A DNA stretch of 64,000 nucleotides, taken from contig JABAKD010000017.1 of NCBI GenBank assembly GCA_012845835.1, forward strand, positions 1,882,001 through 1,946,000. Direction: 5' to 3'. The notes below the pieces were generated by a model that saw only the letters and a list, made by a program, of their open reading frames with translations, was not told the origin of the DNA and searched no databases. The translations under genes and the position numbers were made by a program. This stretch comes from Undaria pinnatifida. Lineage: Eukaryota; Sar; Phaeophyceae; Laminariales; Alariaceae. Positions 55,722 through 64,000 of the stretch are shown here, piece by piece (the stretch's first letter is position 1; each line of letters opens with the position of its first letter).

Positions 55722-58324
55722 TCAATCATTTAGCTCATGCAAAAAGTCTTCTTCTGTCGCTTGCTGCTGGCAGCCCTTCAGCGTCACCCACTCCTTCACG
55801 CGTTTGTGCCGTCGAGCCGCCTCGTATGTCTTGTATGTCCATGGGCAGCCGTGCTCGCGCGCCCACTGCAGTATGTCTAGACGCCCTGCCACAGCCGCGC
55901 AGGTGCACGTGTTTTCGTCCCAGGGGCAGCCGCTGCCACGCGCCCATTTCAACACCTCGAAATGACCCCCCTTGGCTGCTACGCTACACGTACGTCCATC
56001 CCATGGGCAGCCCTGTTCCCGCGCCCACTGCAGTATGTCCAGGCGACCTGTCGCGGCTGCATTAGTGCATGTGTGCTCGGTCCAAGGACAGCCGTTAAAT
56101 CGGGCCCACTTAAGCAACTCAAAATGGCCTCTCCTGGCTGCCTCGCTACATACGCGAAAATCCCATGAGCAGCCGTCAGCTCGGGCCCACCGTAGCACGG
56201 GTAGTTGCCCTCCAACCGCAGCCGCCCTGCACACGCCGGAGTTGCTCCAGACGGGGAGTCGTTCCCGCGCCCATTCAAGGATGTGAAGGTGCCCGTTTCG
56301 AGCTGCCGCATAGTTCGCGTTCTTTGGCCAAAGGTGCCCGTTTGCCACCATCCATTCCAGCGTATCCAGGTGCCCGTTTCGAACGGCACCCATGCCTGCT
56401 TCCGCGTGCCACGGACACCCTTGAGCAGTCACCCACTGAATCACCTCCAGGTGCCCCTTGGTCGCAGCACTCGAGCACGTTCGGTGGTCCCAACGGCAGC
56501 CGTTGGTTCTGGCCCACTGAAGGATGTCAAGGTGACCACCCTTTGCAGCCCTTTTGCACGTTTCACTGTCCCAAGGACAGTTTTCGAGGCGTGCCCACTG
56601 CAGGATACCGAGATTGCCTGCTCCGGCAGCCTCGCTGCAAGTAGCACCATCCCAGGGGCAGCCATGACCTCTAGCCCACTGAAGAATGCCGAGGTGTCCA
56701 CCCGCCGCAGCCTTCGAGCAAGTTTCGGTGCTCCAGGGACAGCCTTCGGAACGAGCCCACCGCAGGATCTCGATATTCCCTGAACCGGCGGCCTCGCTGC
56801 AAGTGGTTGCGTCCCAGGGGCAATCGTTGGCGTGCGCCCACTTTAGGATGTGCAGAGTGCCCTCCGACGCAGCAGCTCTACAAAGCGTCTTCCGCCAGCC
56901 ACAGTTCTCGCCGAGTGCCCACTGGACCATTTCGAGCTCCCCACGGCCCGCGGCCTTGTAGCAAGCTCCCGCAGTCAACCCGAGGCCTTTTGGGTAAGCG
57001 TGCTGCACAACCTCCAAGTCACAGTGTTCAACAATGCGTTCGCATAAGGCCGGGCCCCGTATCAGGCCGCCATCGAAGCTCCACCGCAGCTGAGATACGG
57101 TGGTGTCGACCGTTACTGCTTGCGTGATTTTAGGGCGATCCTCCCAAGCGTTCCTCCATTCCTTCGAAACGCCCGCAAAAAACGCATGCTGGTTGGACAG
57201 TAGTTCCGCCAGCAAGGTCATGACGTCTCGGTTTGTTTGGAGTGGAAACCCGATTGCAGTCGGCGTTATCGCGGTAGCTTGAATGCCCGCCATGGAGTTC
57301 CTGTTTATGGCGTAAACAAAGTCAGCGGCAACAATGACGTTGCAAGAGGGGTATGGGTAAGCAGGCTTGGTCACGTAGTTCACTTTGTTAGGTGTTGTAG
57401 TGGAAGCTTCCACTTCCTGAGCCCAAGGAAACGTGCACACCACCGCTTGTATGGAAGCTTCCACCACGTCCATCGAAGCTTCCCAGCTGCTTCCAGGGCT
57501 GCTTCGCGGGTACTACCGTACTTTCATGGCAGCAGCCATTCATTTACCACTGATTCAACGGTAGCCCCTCCCAAAAATCAGCGCTTGTTTTTACCGAACG
57601 TTTCAGGGCTGCTCGAGACGAGCGAAGATGCTATTAACAGCACGCCTCCATATGTTTTCTTGTGTGTGAAAGCTTATCGAACGACGACGCCGGGGTGCCA
57701 AGGGGCCCCGAATTTCAGGAGGTGCGACCGGGAGCTGGTTTTAAAACCGGCGACTTCGTTAAAGAAACGTTGGGGGGGCTACCGTGAAGCGACTTTTACG
57801 CAAAACATCCAGGAAACATAGGGACCTCAGCGCACGGCATCTGCGCGGATGTTGCTGGAGGAACAACTTCAACAAGCACGCCCAATAATAGGCCTCTTGT
57901 CGCTTGAGGAACCGGCGAAAAGAGAAAAAATATATTGGCCTTGAGTCTCCCGCCCGCCCTGTGCGCCTTTTGCGTATTGCCTCTCGCGAAGGTTTGCCTA
58001 TACCGCTATCACTTCATTTTATTTGCATATATAGAACAAACCGGGACAAAGCGCCGTACGGGTGTTCTGAGCGACCCAAGCATACCATAGCTCAGACGTG
58101 AACCGCTGTGTTACAAGTTCACGTTATCATCCTAGGAGTCTGCACGCTGGCGTGCCATCATAAGGCCTGCAATCGGAAAACGCGCTACCACAGCCTTAAA
58201 AAACAAGCCAACTCCTGGGACATTTTTTACAGCTGTAACTAGATCGACAAGGTACGTTGGGTGCCCACCTGCCACGTTCTTGGGGCGTTTCGATTTTCGC
58301 TTTCTTGGCCTGCGGGCTAGCCAT
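55722..58324 (-). CDS. ankyrin-like repeat protein 5 with F-box-like N-terminus
   Basis: Exons 58324-58269 and 57300-55722 (minus strand) join to 544 residues. Exon 1 encodes MASPQAKKAKIETPQERG and ends AG|gtgggcaccc. The acceptor is ttacgccataaacag|G, giving a split AGG codon (Arg), then NSMAGIQATA. The N-terminus shares MASP and the lysine cluster with gene 2, and the ERGR junction with gene 3. Residues about 44-71 are the F-box-like segment (LLAELLSNQHAFF...VSKEWRNAW). About 16 repeats of 27 residues follow, including the irregular LHILEWARERLPVWSNSG, and the protein ends with a charged tail (ATEEDFLHELND). No internal stop or shift is seen. An alternative unspliced start at 57473 (MDVVEASIQA) would replace the N-terminus with intron-derived sequence and is less likely. 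It is convergent with pseudogene 4 and opposite in strand to all other family members, so an inversion or inverted duplication took place. Confidence 0.87.
57301..58268 (-). other. phase-2 intron of ankyrin gene 5
   Basis: 968 bp, the longest of the four family introns. Donor GTGGGCACCC, acceptor TTACGCCATAAACAG. It contains the 'GGAAGCTTCCA' satellite-like motif at 57395-57500, so its extra length may come from repeat insertion. Confidence 0.75.
57395..57500. repeat. small patch of the GGAAGCTTCC satellite motif
   Basis: GTGGAAGCTTCCAC, TATGGAAGCTTCCACCACG and ATCGAAGCTTCCCAGCTGCT occur within 100 bp, the same palindromic core as the satellite at 59605-60900. Confidence 0.6.
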
Positions 58325-58568
58325 GGGGTATGCGCAGGCTTCCAGTTGCTCAGAACGAGATCTAAGGCTCATCGCCACGGCAGCAGCCGTGGCTGCGGCG
58401 GTGGTTGTGGTGTTAGCCTCAACAGCAGCAGTAGCAGTATGACAGTCGCAGCAGGAACCGTAGAACAAAGCAGCAACAGCAGTAGGGGGTGGAAACTGCG
58501 CGCCCTGCTAGCTTCGACGCGAACGCAATACCTGGCTTTCAACGGGGGTAGAGAGAAATATCGACAAG

Positions 58569-58665
58569 ATGGCGGAGCGCAAAAGCATGACAGAGGACCA
58601 AATGAAAAGCAGTCTGGAGACGGAGCAGGCGAGCATGCGCATGCGTGACCTAACAAGCGAGAGAG
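58569..58665 (+). other. candidate divergent first exon
   Basis: An ATG opens a 97-nt frame (MAERKSMTEDQMKSSLETEQ... DLTSER) ending AG before GTGCAA. The charged composition and the start MAERK recall the family's first exons. It begins 245 bp from the ATG of gene 5 on the other strand, as expected for a shared promoter. No downstream exon was recognised, and the phase (1) differs, so this is weak. Confidence 0.25.
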
Positions 58666-58935
58666 GTGCAAGACAACGGACCTGTGCTTTTGGGGGACTT
58701 GTATGGCTTCCGAACCACGACCGCGGAGCTGTGAACAAATGTATTTACGTTCATGGGTCTTTGCATTTTATTACTACTCAAGTCGTTCAAGTTCGACGAT
58801 TTTGGTGTGTTGAGTCTAGAGAGTTCCTATCGGTACGATGTAGGGGGTATCGTAGAATCCTACACTACTGCAGCACAGTTCTAGCGACAATTGCCAGGGT
58901 ACAGGTGCACAACTTTTTCTGGGGCACTATACTTG

Positions 58936-58993
58936 AATAGAGTTCTACAGTATATACTTCACGCTATAGAGTTCTACAGTATATACTTCACGC
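58936..58993 (+). repeat. perfect 29-bp tandem duplication
   Basis: ATAGAGTTCTACAGTATATA followed by CTTCACGC occurs twice in direct succession. Recent replication slippage is likely. Confidence 0.9.
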
Positions 58994-59019
58994 AAAAACT
59001 TGATTTTGGTAAACTGCAA

Positions 59020-59165
59020 GTGCAAACCGCTGAACAGATCCATGGTCTCGGCAAGAAATATACTCATACTGCAAAAGAAGGATGATCGGCGGTTTGGGGT
59101 TGCGGAGTTCCGTCATCTTAGAAAAGGTTTTGCCAGAAAGTGCTACCTCTATCGTAGCACGCACG
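59020..59165 (+). repeat. partial copy of element family E (E5)
   Basis: The right half of family E is present: GATCGGCGGTTTGGGGTTGC, GGAGTTCCGTCATCTTAGAA, and the terminus AAAGTGCTACCTCTATCGTA / GCACGC. The left terminus is missing or unrecognisable. Confidence 0.55.
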
Positions 59166-59353
59166 CAGCGGTAAGGATGCAGCCGCAAGGCTGTCATCAC
59201 GCAGTTCTGGTAGCAAAGATCGTTTCTTCCCCGGCTGTCTTGATGAGGTCACAGCACACCGTTCACAGCCCGGCGTGAAGAGCGAATCTTATCATATCCT
59301 CAGGCGAGGTACTTACTGTATTGTCGGCCAGATATCAAGGTGGTAGTTTGCCT

Positions 59354-59375
59354 ACCCAATACCCCCCCCCCCCCC
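59354..59375 (+). repeat. poly-C run
   Basis: About 20 consecutive C with one flanking G, in a C-rich neighbourhood. Confidence 0.9.
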
Positions 59376-59429
59376 CCCCCGCACCCAAAGAGGGCTACAC
59401 CCCACCCCCACCAACCACTGCTGGAGTTG

Positions 59430-59493
59430 GCGTCGGTTGCCAACGACGCGGCAAAACACGCCTCTCACTACGTCAGCTAGACCACCCGGGTGA
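59430..59493 (+). repeat. short repeat Q (copy 2)
   Basis: GGTTGCCAACGACGCGGCAA, AACACGCCTCTCACTACGT and CAGCTAGACCACC match 12599-12655 closely. Confidence 0.6.
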
Positions 59494-60072
59494 CGTTGTT
59501 TCTTGCGTTTTTATGCTTAGCGGTAACCGAGAGGGTGTCGAAGGGGATCATAGCTGGTACAGAGTGAATAACCCGGTCTCCTGCACTACTTGCTTTTTGC
59601 GTGGCAGCTCATGAAAGCTTTCATGGCAGCTTCCACCGCTTCCACGGAAGCTTCCATAGCCTCCATGGAAGCTTTTATGAAAGGGATGGTAGCTTCCACG
59701 CAAATAAAAACCCGCAAGCTTCCACGGAAACTTTCGCGAAAGCTCCATGGAAGTAGCTTCCACGAGAGCCTCCACGGAAGCTTTCATGGAAGTAGTGGAA
59801 GCTTCCACAGAAGTAATTTCCACGGGAGCTTCCAGGAAATCCTCCCAGGAAGCTCCCACGATAGCTTCCATGGAAGAGACGTCCACGGAAACTTCCACGA
59901 CAGCTTTCGTGGAAGTAACTTCCACGAAAGCTTCCACGGAAGCTTCCATGGAAGCAACTTCCACGGAAGCTCCCATGGAAGTAACTTTCACGAAAATTTT
60001 CATGGAAGCAACTTCCACGAAAGCTTCCATGGAAGTAACTTCCACGAAAGCTTCCACGGAAGCTTCCACGAA

Positions 60073-60146
60073 GGGTTAGGGGTTAGGGGTTAGGGGTTAG
60101 GGGTTAGGGGTTAGGGGTTAGGGTTAGGGTTAGGGTTGGGGTTAGG
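60073..60146 (+). repeat. interstitial telomere-like array
   Basis: About six GGGGTTA units followed by GGGTTA units, then GGGGTTAGG, over 74 bp, on the G-rich strand in + orientation. TTAGGG is the telomere repeat of many eukaryotes including stramenopiles. Unique sequence continues on both sides, so it is not a chromosome end here. Confidence 0.9.
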
Positions 60147-60203
60147 TTCCATGAAAGCTTCCGTGAAAGCTTCGGTGGAAGCAAATTTACTTCGAAAGCT
60201 TCG

Positions 60204-60461
60204 GAGCCATCCCACGGTAGGGTTGCAGCATGATCGATCAGTCCTTGAGCTCCTCACATGAGGAACTCAATATCTCACCCGAAAAATGACTTCACAGACA
60301 TTCGTTCGAGCAACCCGACCAAGCTTCTATGCTTTAGTCCAAAACTATAATGTACTCGTGAAATTCCTTCACTGACCGGCAGTTCCTTACATGAGGAACT
60401 CAGCCGCCCAGGGACTGTTTGGCGCAATCATACAACTGCAACCCCTACCGTGGGATGACTC
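60204..60461 (+). mobile_element. short inverted-repeat element, family D (copy D1, complete)
   Basis: 258 bp with termini GAGCCATCCCACGGTAGGG and CCCCTACCGTGGGATGACTC and the flanking duplication TTCG (60200-60203 and 60462-60465). It sits inside the GGAAGCTTCC satellite. Two internal palindromes, GAGCTCCTCACATGAGGAAC and GTTCCTTACATGAGGAAC, lie about 40 bp and 60 bp from the ends. Non-coding. Confidence 0.85.
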
Positions 60462-60900
60462 TTCGGTGAAAGCAATTTACTTTCACGAAAGCTCTCGTGA
60501 AAGCGCCCGTGAAAGCTTCCGTGAAAACTTTCGAGGAAGCAAATTTACTCCAGTTTGAAAGCTTGGGTAGAAGAAAAATTACGTCCGTTCCACGGAAGCT
60601 TCCATGAAAGCAACGTTACCTCCACGAAAGCTTCCATGAAAGTTTTTTCACTTCCACGATAGCTTCCGTGAAGGTTTCCGTGGAAGTAACTTTGTGCAAA
60701 ACTCCATGGAAGTTTCCGTGGAAGTAACTTTTGTGAAAGCTTTCATGGAAGCATCCGGGGAAGTTGCTTCCGTGGAAGTAAATTTCCTGGAAGCTTCTAC
60801 GGAAAACCTCCGTGGAAGCTTCCACGGCATGGAAGTTTGACGGCGTCATGGAAGCTTGGAAGCTTCCATGAAAGCTTTCACGAGCTTCCACCAAAAACTC

Positions 60901-61642
60901 AGATAGTGCATGTGGTCCCCACGAGTAAGTTACATATCGTAGTGCCTCCATTTACTGTATCTGAAAGTGGCCAGACCAGGAAAAGAATGGGTTGATTCGA
61001 AGCTGTCATCTGATAAACAAGAAATTACGCACAAGCGGAGGAAGTCCGCCTGACAAGTGGTTCCTAGTAGGATGCAGCTCGCTCTTCGTGCGACTCGCAG
61101 AGCACCTCACGGAGCTTCGCGCTTGGTGCACGCTATGCCTAGCTGGTCCGTGAAACCCCAACGTGCTCCGTCGCCCGTCAGCGTAAGTATTCAAGGGACA
61201 ATCGTCTAAATACCACGGCTATGGATTAAACAAGTACCCCCTCCCCTCCCCGAACGGTAGTTCTATGAACGAGGTCCTGAGCTAAAGACAGCTTTATAGA
61301 TGGCAACCGAACGTACGTCTCCAAGTCTTCAACCAGGTACCCCGCACTCAGCCTGATGAATGTAGAATAGAGTGCGTTCCAACAAGGGGACGTTCAGGAG
61401 CTATGGCGAGAAACACCCCCGGGCGAGGGAGGCTTCATTACGTGTAGTCACTCCTACGCTCCCAGAATTCGTGTCAATCCGAGGCTAACGCTTATTGGCA
61501 TTTCTGAGCCAATACCATACTACCGAACTAGGGGGGGGGGGTCAGGAACGCCTCGGGTACTACTGTAGTAGGAGGAGACGCCTCAGCAAGCCTGTCAACT
61601 CCGGTACTTGTATGGACGGCAGATATTCAGGTGCCAGTTAAT
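60901..61642. other. no recognisable gene; holds repeat P copy
   Basis: Apart from repeat P (61073-61178) and a G10 run at about 61531, I see no structure. Confidence 0.45.
61073..61178. repeat. dispersed repeat P (copy 2)
   Basis: CGACTCGCAGAGCACCTCAC, GGAGCTTCGCGCTTGGTGCA and CCAACGTGCTCCGTC match 12921-13024 with scattered differences. Confidence 0.5.
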
Positions 61643-61911
61643 CACCCAGGCCACGGTAGGGGGGTCCCCTTTTGGGCCTTTTATTTCAGTGGCTAGGGGT
61701 CACTCGCGCGAGTAACCCCTTTGTTCCTATGCGATCTTACGTTTTCTTCATGTTTTACATTGACGAAATTAATCCGCAATGCAAAGGTAATCTAAGCTGC
61801 GCCAAAACAAGTGCCTAAACCATCTTCATCCGTGGGGTACAGAGCCACTCGTGCGAGTGGCTCAAACACATCGGTGAAAATGGGGGTACCCCCCCTACCG
61901 TAGCCTTGGAC
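61643..61911 (+). mobile_element. short inverted-repeat element, family C (copy C2)
   Basis: 269 bp, nearly identical to C1 and of the same length, from CACCCAGGCCACGGTAGGGG to CCCCCTACCGTAGCCTTGGA(C). The flanks TAAT and TTAT may be a mutated 4-bp duplication. Internal palindrome ACTCGCGCGAGT at about 61701. Confidence 0.85.
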
Positions 61912-62592
61912 TTATCGTCGAGCTCGGCAAGCTCTTTTGGCTGAGCGGTGTAGACGCTGCAACACACCCAATGCAGTACAATGACCCCAGGAATGCGGTT
62001 GAAATGTACGAGCTATGCGATGATATATTGCTGGGCGCAGGGGACGCCCTTGCTTAGGGGGCGAGAAGCAACAATGCCCTATGTCTATGCTGGCGGATTG
62101 AGAGCTCTCTCTAGAATTCCACACCACACGATTCTCACAAGTGTGGCAGGGTGGCAGGTCCATCTCTTCGCAGTATCCCGCTCTCAATGCTAAAGTGCAG
62201 CACCCAGCGCGCTAGAATGAGATCGAGATTCGGGTCCGCGAGCTGGATTTTGTCGTTTCACGTGCAGGGTGTGTTCAACACACTGCACACGGGTGGACGG
62301 GACTCCTCCCCCGTGTTGTCAATCGAAACATAAGAAAGTGGGCAAAAAAAGCCGACCGTCTGACCACCGTCTAATAATACAAAACGTGCGGATTATCTCA
62401 CGTTCTGTGAGGTTGGCGTGACTTTTAGTGTTTCGCAAAGATGCTTCCAAAGGCCGCCGCTTTGGAGTTTTTCTTATCATTCTCTGGATTTTGCGACATA
62501 ATATCGACGATTTTCCAAGAGGTGTTCAGACGGGGTCTGCCGTTTGCCCAGTAAGGTTCTATTGCTGTACTATGCTAGAACAAGTAACATTC
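61912..62592. other. no recognisable gene
   Basis: No coding or repeat structure that I can support. Confidence 0.5.
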
Positions 62593-62852
62593 GACGCGTG
62601 TTACGATAGAGGCGCACTTCTTTCTTCTTCAAGATTCCTCAATTTTGGATCTTAATACCTCTCCCAAAACCTGATTTGGAGAAAAAACAACCGCTATGCC
62701 GGATAAAACAAACCACCCATGGCCTAGGTACGCAACGAGAACCATCCCCCCAAAAAATGGAAAATTTCCGACGATTTAGGGTTAAGGAGCCCCGTCACCC
62801 AAACACCATTTCATCACCCAAAAAGTGCTATACCTCTACCGTAGCACACGTC
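62593..62852 (+). mobile_element. short inverted-repeat element, family E (copy E4)
   Basis: 260 bp from GACGCGTGTTACGATAGAGG to CCTCTACCGTAGCACACGTC. The interior contains CCTCAATTTTGGATCTTAAT, ACCTCTCCCAAAACC and TTTCCGACGATTTAGGGTTA, as in E3 and, reversed, E2. No target duplication could be read. Confidence 0.8.
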
Positions 62853-63876
62853 ATCACTAGCAACACCTGGGTATTTTTTTTTTGGGTCACTTTCTTCTTC
62901 GTGTGCATATCGTTCTTTCACTGGTTACCTCTCTCCGGGGATGGTGTGTCTTGTGGCTTCCTTCGTGAAGCGCGGTTCCCCCCCATCTTGCCACCATTCT
63001 TTTTTTTTTTATGTCATCATGTAGTAAGTTGTTCTTCTTGCGACAGTGTCAATTTCATCATGCCGGCTTGCCGGCGTGCTGCCATCGTGCCATCATGTCA
63101 TCATGTAGTATGTTAGTCTTCTTGCCACAGCAGTTTCAAAGTTCGTGAAAGGGTAGTGCGTCAACTTTGTTCTGCCTCGCTTGAAGACTCTTTTTTGCAG
63201 TGTCATCGTGTTTGCTGTTTTAACTTCAGGTTTCCTTCTTTGGCTCCTTTTCAGCTGTTGTTTTTCGCACCCCGGTACGTTGCTGGCATTTTCTCGTTTT
63301 TTATCCGCGATAACTTTCCCATCTCTTTTGTCTTTCTCTGCAAACCGAAGCACAAACAAGAAACAAATCTTACAGGTCGCCCGGCTGGACTATAGAGACG
63401 CACACTGCCAACTCCCACCAAGGAAAGAAAGGCACTTCGCCGAGAAAAACAGTTAGTTGCTGACACTACAACATACCTGGTAGTTGTTAAATGTCGTCTA
63501 CACAACATGAAAAATAAACTTTAAGCATCTATCTGTGAAAGATCGAAAAAATAATCGAAATTCGTACGTATTGGCAGAATACAGTACCGCGCCGTATAAC
63601 TCGGAGAAGAGCACACCTCGGTGATAACGTTGTGCCCTTCATTATACAGGTTATCACCGGGTGTGCTGTTGAGGGGGGGGGTGCTATCTAGCGCATCCTC
63701 GGTGACAGGCAACTATCACGGGAGTCCCGCGGCTTGGCGGGCGTTGTACCGAGAGAGGGGTGTCCACGAGGGGACACTCGAACAGTATTATTGATGATAT
63801 TGCAAAGGAGCGATTACAGGCCTCAACCAGATTACAGGTTTCGTGATAGCACGGGGGTGTGATAGCAAGAGCTTTG
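62853..63876. other. no recognisable gene; one tandem doublet
   Basis: ATGTCATCATGTAGTAAGTT at 63010 and ATGTCATCATGTAGTATGTT at 63094, each followed by a CTTCTTGC word, form a doublet with a period of about 85 bp. No gene recognised. Confidence 0.5.
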
Positions 63877-64000
63877 GAGTCATGCCAAGACGCTATGATA
63901 CGGGTGCAGCGGAAGTTTCTGAGCCCGTAACAAAAAAAGCACAATATTTCACCCGAAAAACGACTTGGAAGGCGTTCGCTTGCCCGATCCGGCCAACACC
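63877..64000 (+). mobile_element. element family D (copy D4), cut by the window end
   Basis: It starts GAGTCATGCCAAGACGC and contains ATATTTCACCCGAAAAACGA, CTTGGAAGGCGTTCGC and GATCCGGCCAA, matching the left half of D1. The rest lies outside the window. Confidence 0.65.

Larger units (their letters stand above)
59605..60900. repeat. palindromic GGAAGCTTCC satellite array
   Basis: Roughly 1 kb of units such as ACTTCCACGGAAGCTTCCAT and GGAAGTAACTTCCACGAAAG, each a near palindrome centred on AAGCTT or CCATGG, alternating every 12-15 bp. The array is split by a telomere-like tract (60073-60146) and by element D1 (60204-60461). Because unit lengths are mostly multiples of three, several frames stay open on both strands (SFHGSNFHES-type and MEASTEAS-type). 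I regard these as repeat artefacts. Confidence 0.9.

Noticed and set aside
59548-60093. Long open frames on both strands of the satellite (SFHGSNFHES-type and VEAFVEVTSMEA-type)
   Set aside because: Unit lengths are multiples of three, so many frames stay open at once. The sequences are low-complexity and mirror one another.

Overview
The window looks like a gene-poor, repeat-rich piece of a eukaryotic nuclear genome, most likely a stramenopile and perhaps a brown alga. Four things support this: spliced genes, degenerate LINE, Copia-type and pogo-type relics, many small non-autonomous DNA elements, and an interstitial TTAGGG/TTAGGGG array. The protein family that dominates, short ankyrin-like repeats of the 'LQWARANGCPWD' type, is known to be abundant in stramenopiles and some large algal genomes. 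The species is inference. There are no operons, ribosome binding sites, recognisable tRNA or rRNA genes, or CRISPR arrays.

The only convincing protein-coding genes are one paralogous family. Three intact genes lie on the + strand or appear complete by eye (23.2-25.5 kb, 42.5-45.0 kb) or on the - strand (58.3-55.7 kb). One + strand gene has lost its C-terminus to a stop codon (2.8-4.8 kb). One full-length copy is dead (50.8-52.6 kb), and a fragment of about one and a half repeats remains at 36.2 kb. The four readable genes share one structure: a first exon of 56 or 71 nt encoding a short basic/polar peptide, a phase-2 intron that always splits an Arg codon (AG|R), and one long exon. The long exon encodes an F-box-like segment (conserved L.ELL...VSK.WRNAW) followed by about 15-19 repeats of 27 residues. 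Splicing by these rules gives 514, 618, 617 and 544 residues. An SCF-type substrate adaptor is a reasonable inference, not a demonstration.

Layout: 1-2.8 kb repeats; 2.8-5.1 kb ankyrin gene 1 plus its dead tail; 5.1-11.8 kb no recognisable gene; 11.8-13.6 kb relic of a pogo/Tigger-like transposase; 14.2-16.5 kb G-rich repeat A and a minisatellite composite; 17.6-20.8 kb nested repeats with a LINE 3' end split by an insertion; 23.2-25.5 kb ankyrin gene 2; 28.6 kb element C1; 30.7-31.7 kb poly-C tracts and repeat A; 32.5-33.4 kb Copia relics; 36.2 kb ankyrin relic; 38.4-39.6 kb repeat A cluster; 40.4 kb element E3; 42.5-45.0 kb ankyrin gene 3; 45.9-46.5 kb elements D2 and C3 side by side; 48.75-49.4 kb a diverged tandem duplication; 50.8-52.6 kb ankyrin pseudogene 4; 55.7-58.3 kb ankyrin gene 5; 59.6-60.9 kb a palindromic 'GGAAGCTTCC' satellite that contains a telomere-like array and element D1; 61.6-64 kb elements C2, E4 and D4.

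The two points most worth follow-up are the ankyrin/F-box-like family, with its conserved split first exon and visible birth and death, and a set of short inverted-repeat element families (C, D, E). C, D and E share a TACGGTAG-type terminal core, and C and D show 4-bp target duplications where these are still readable.
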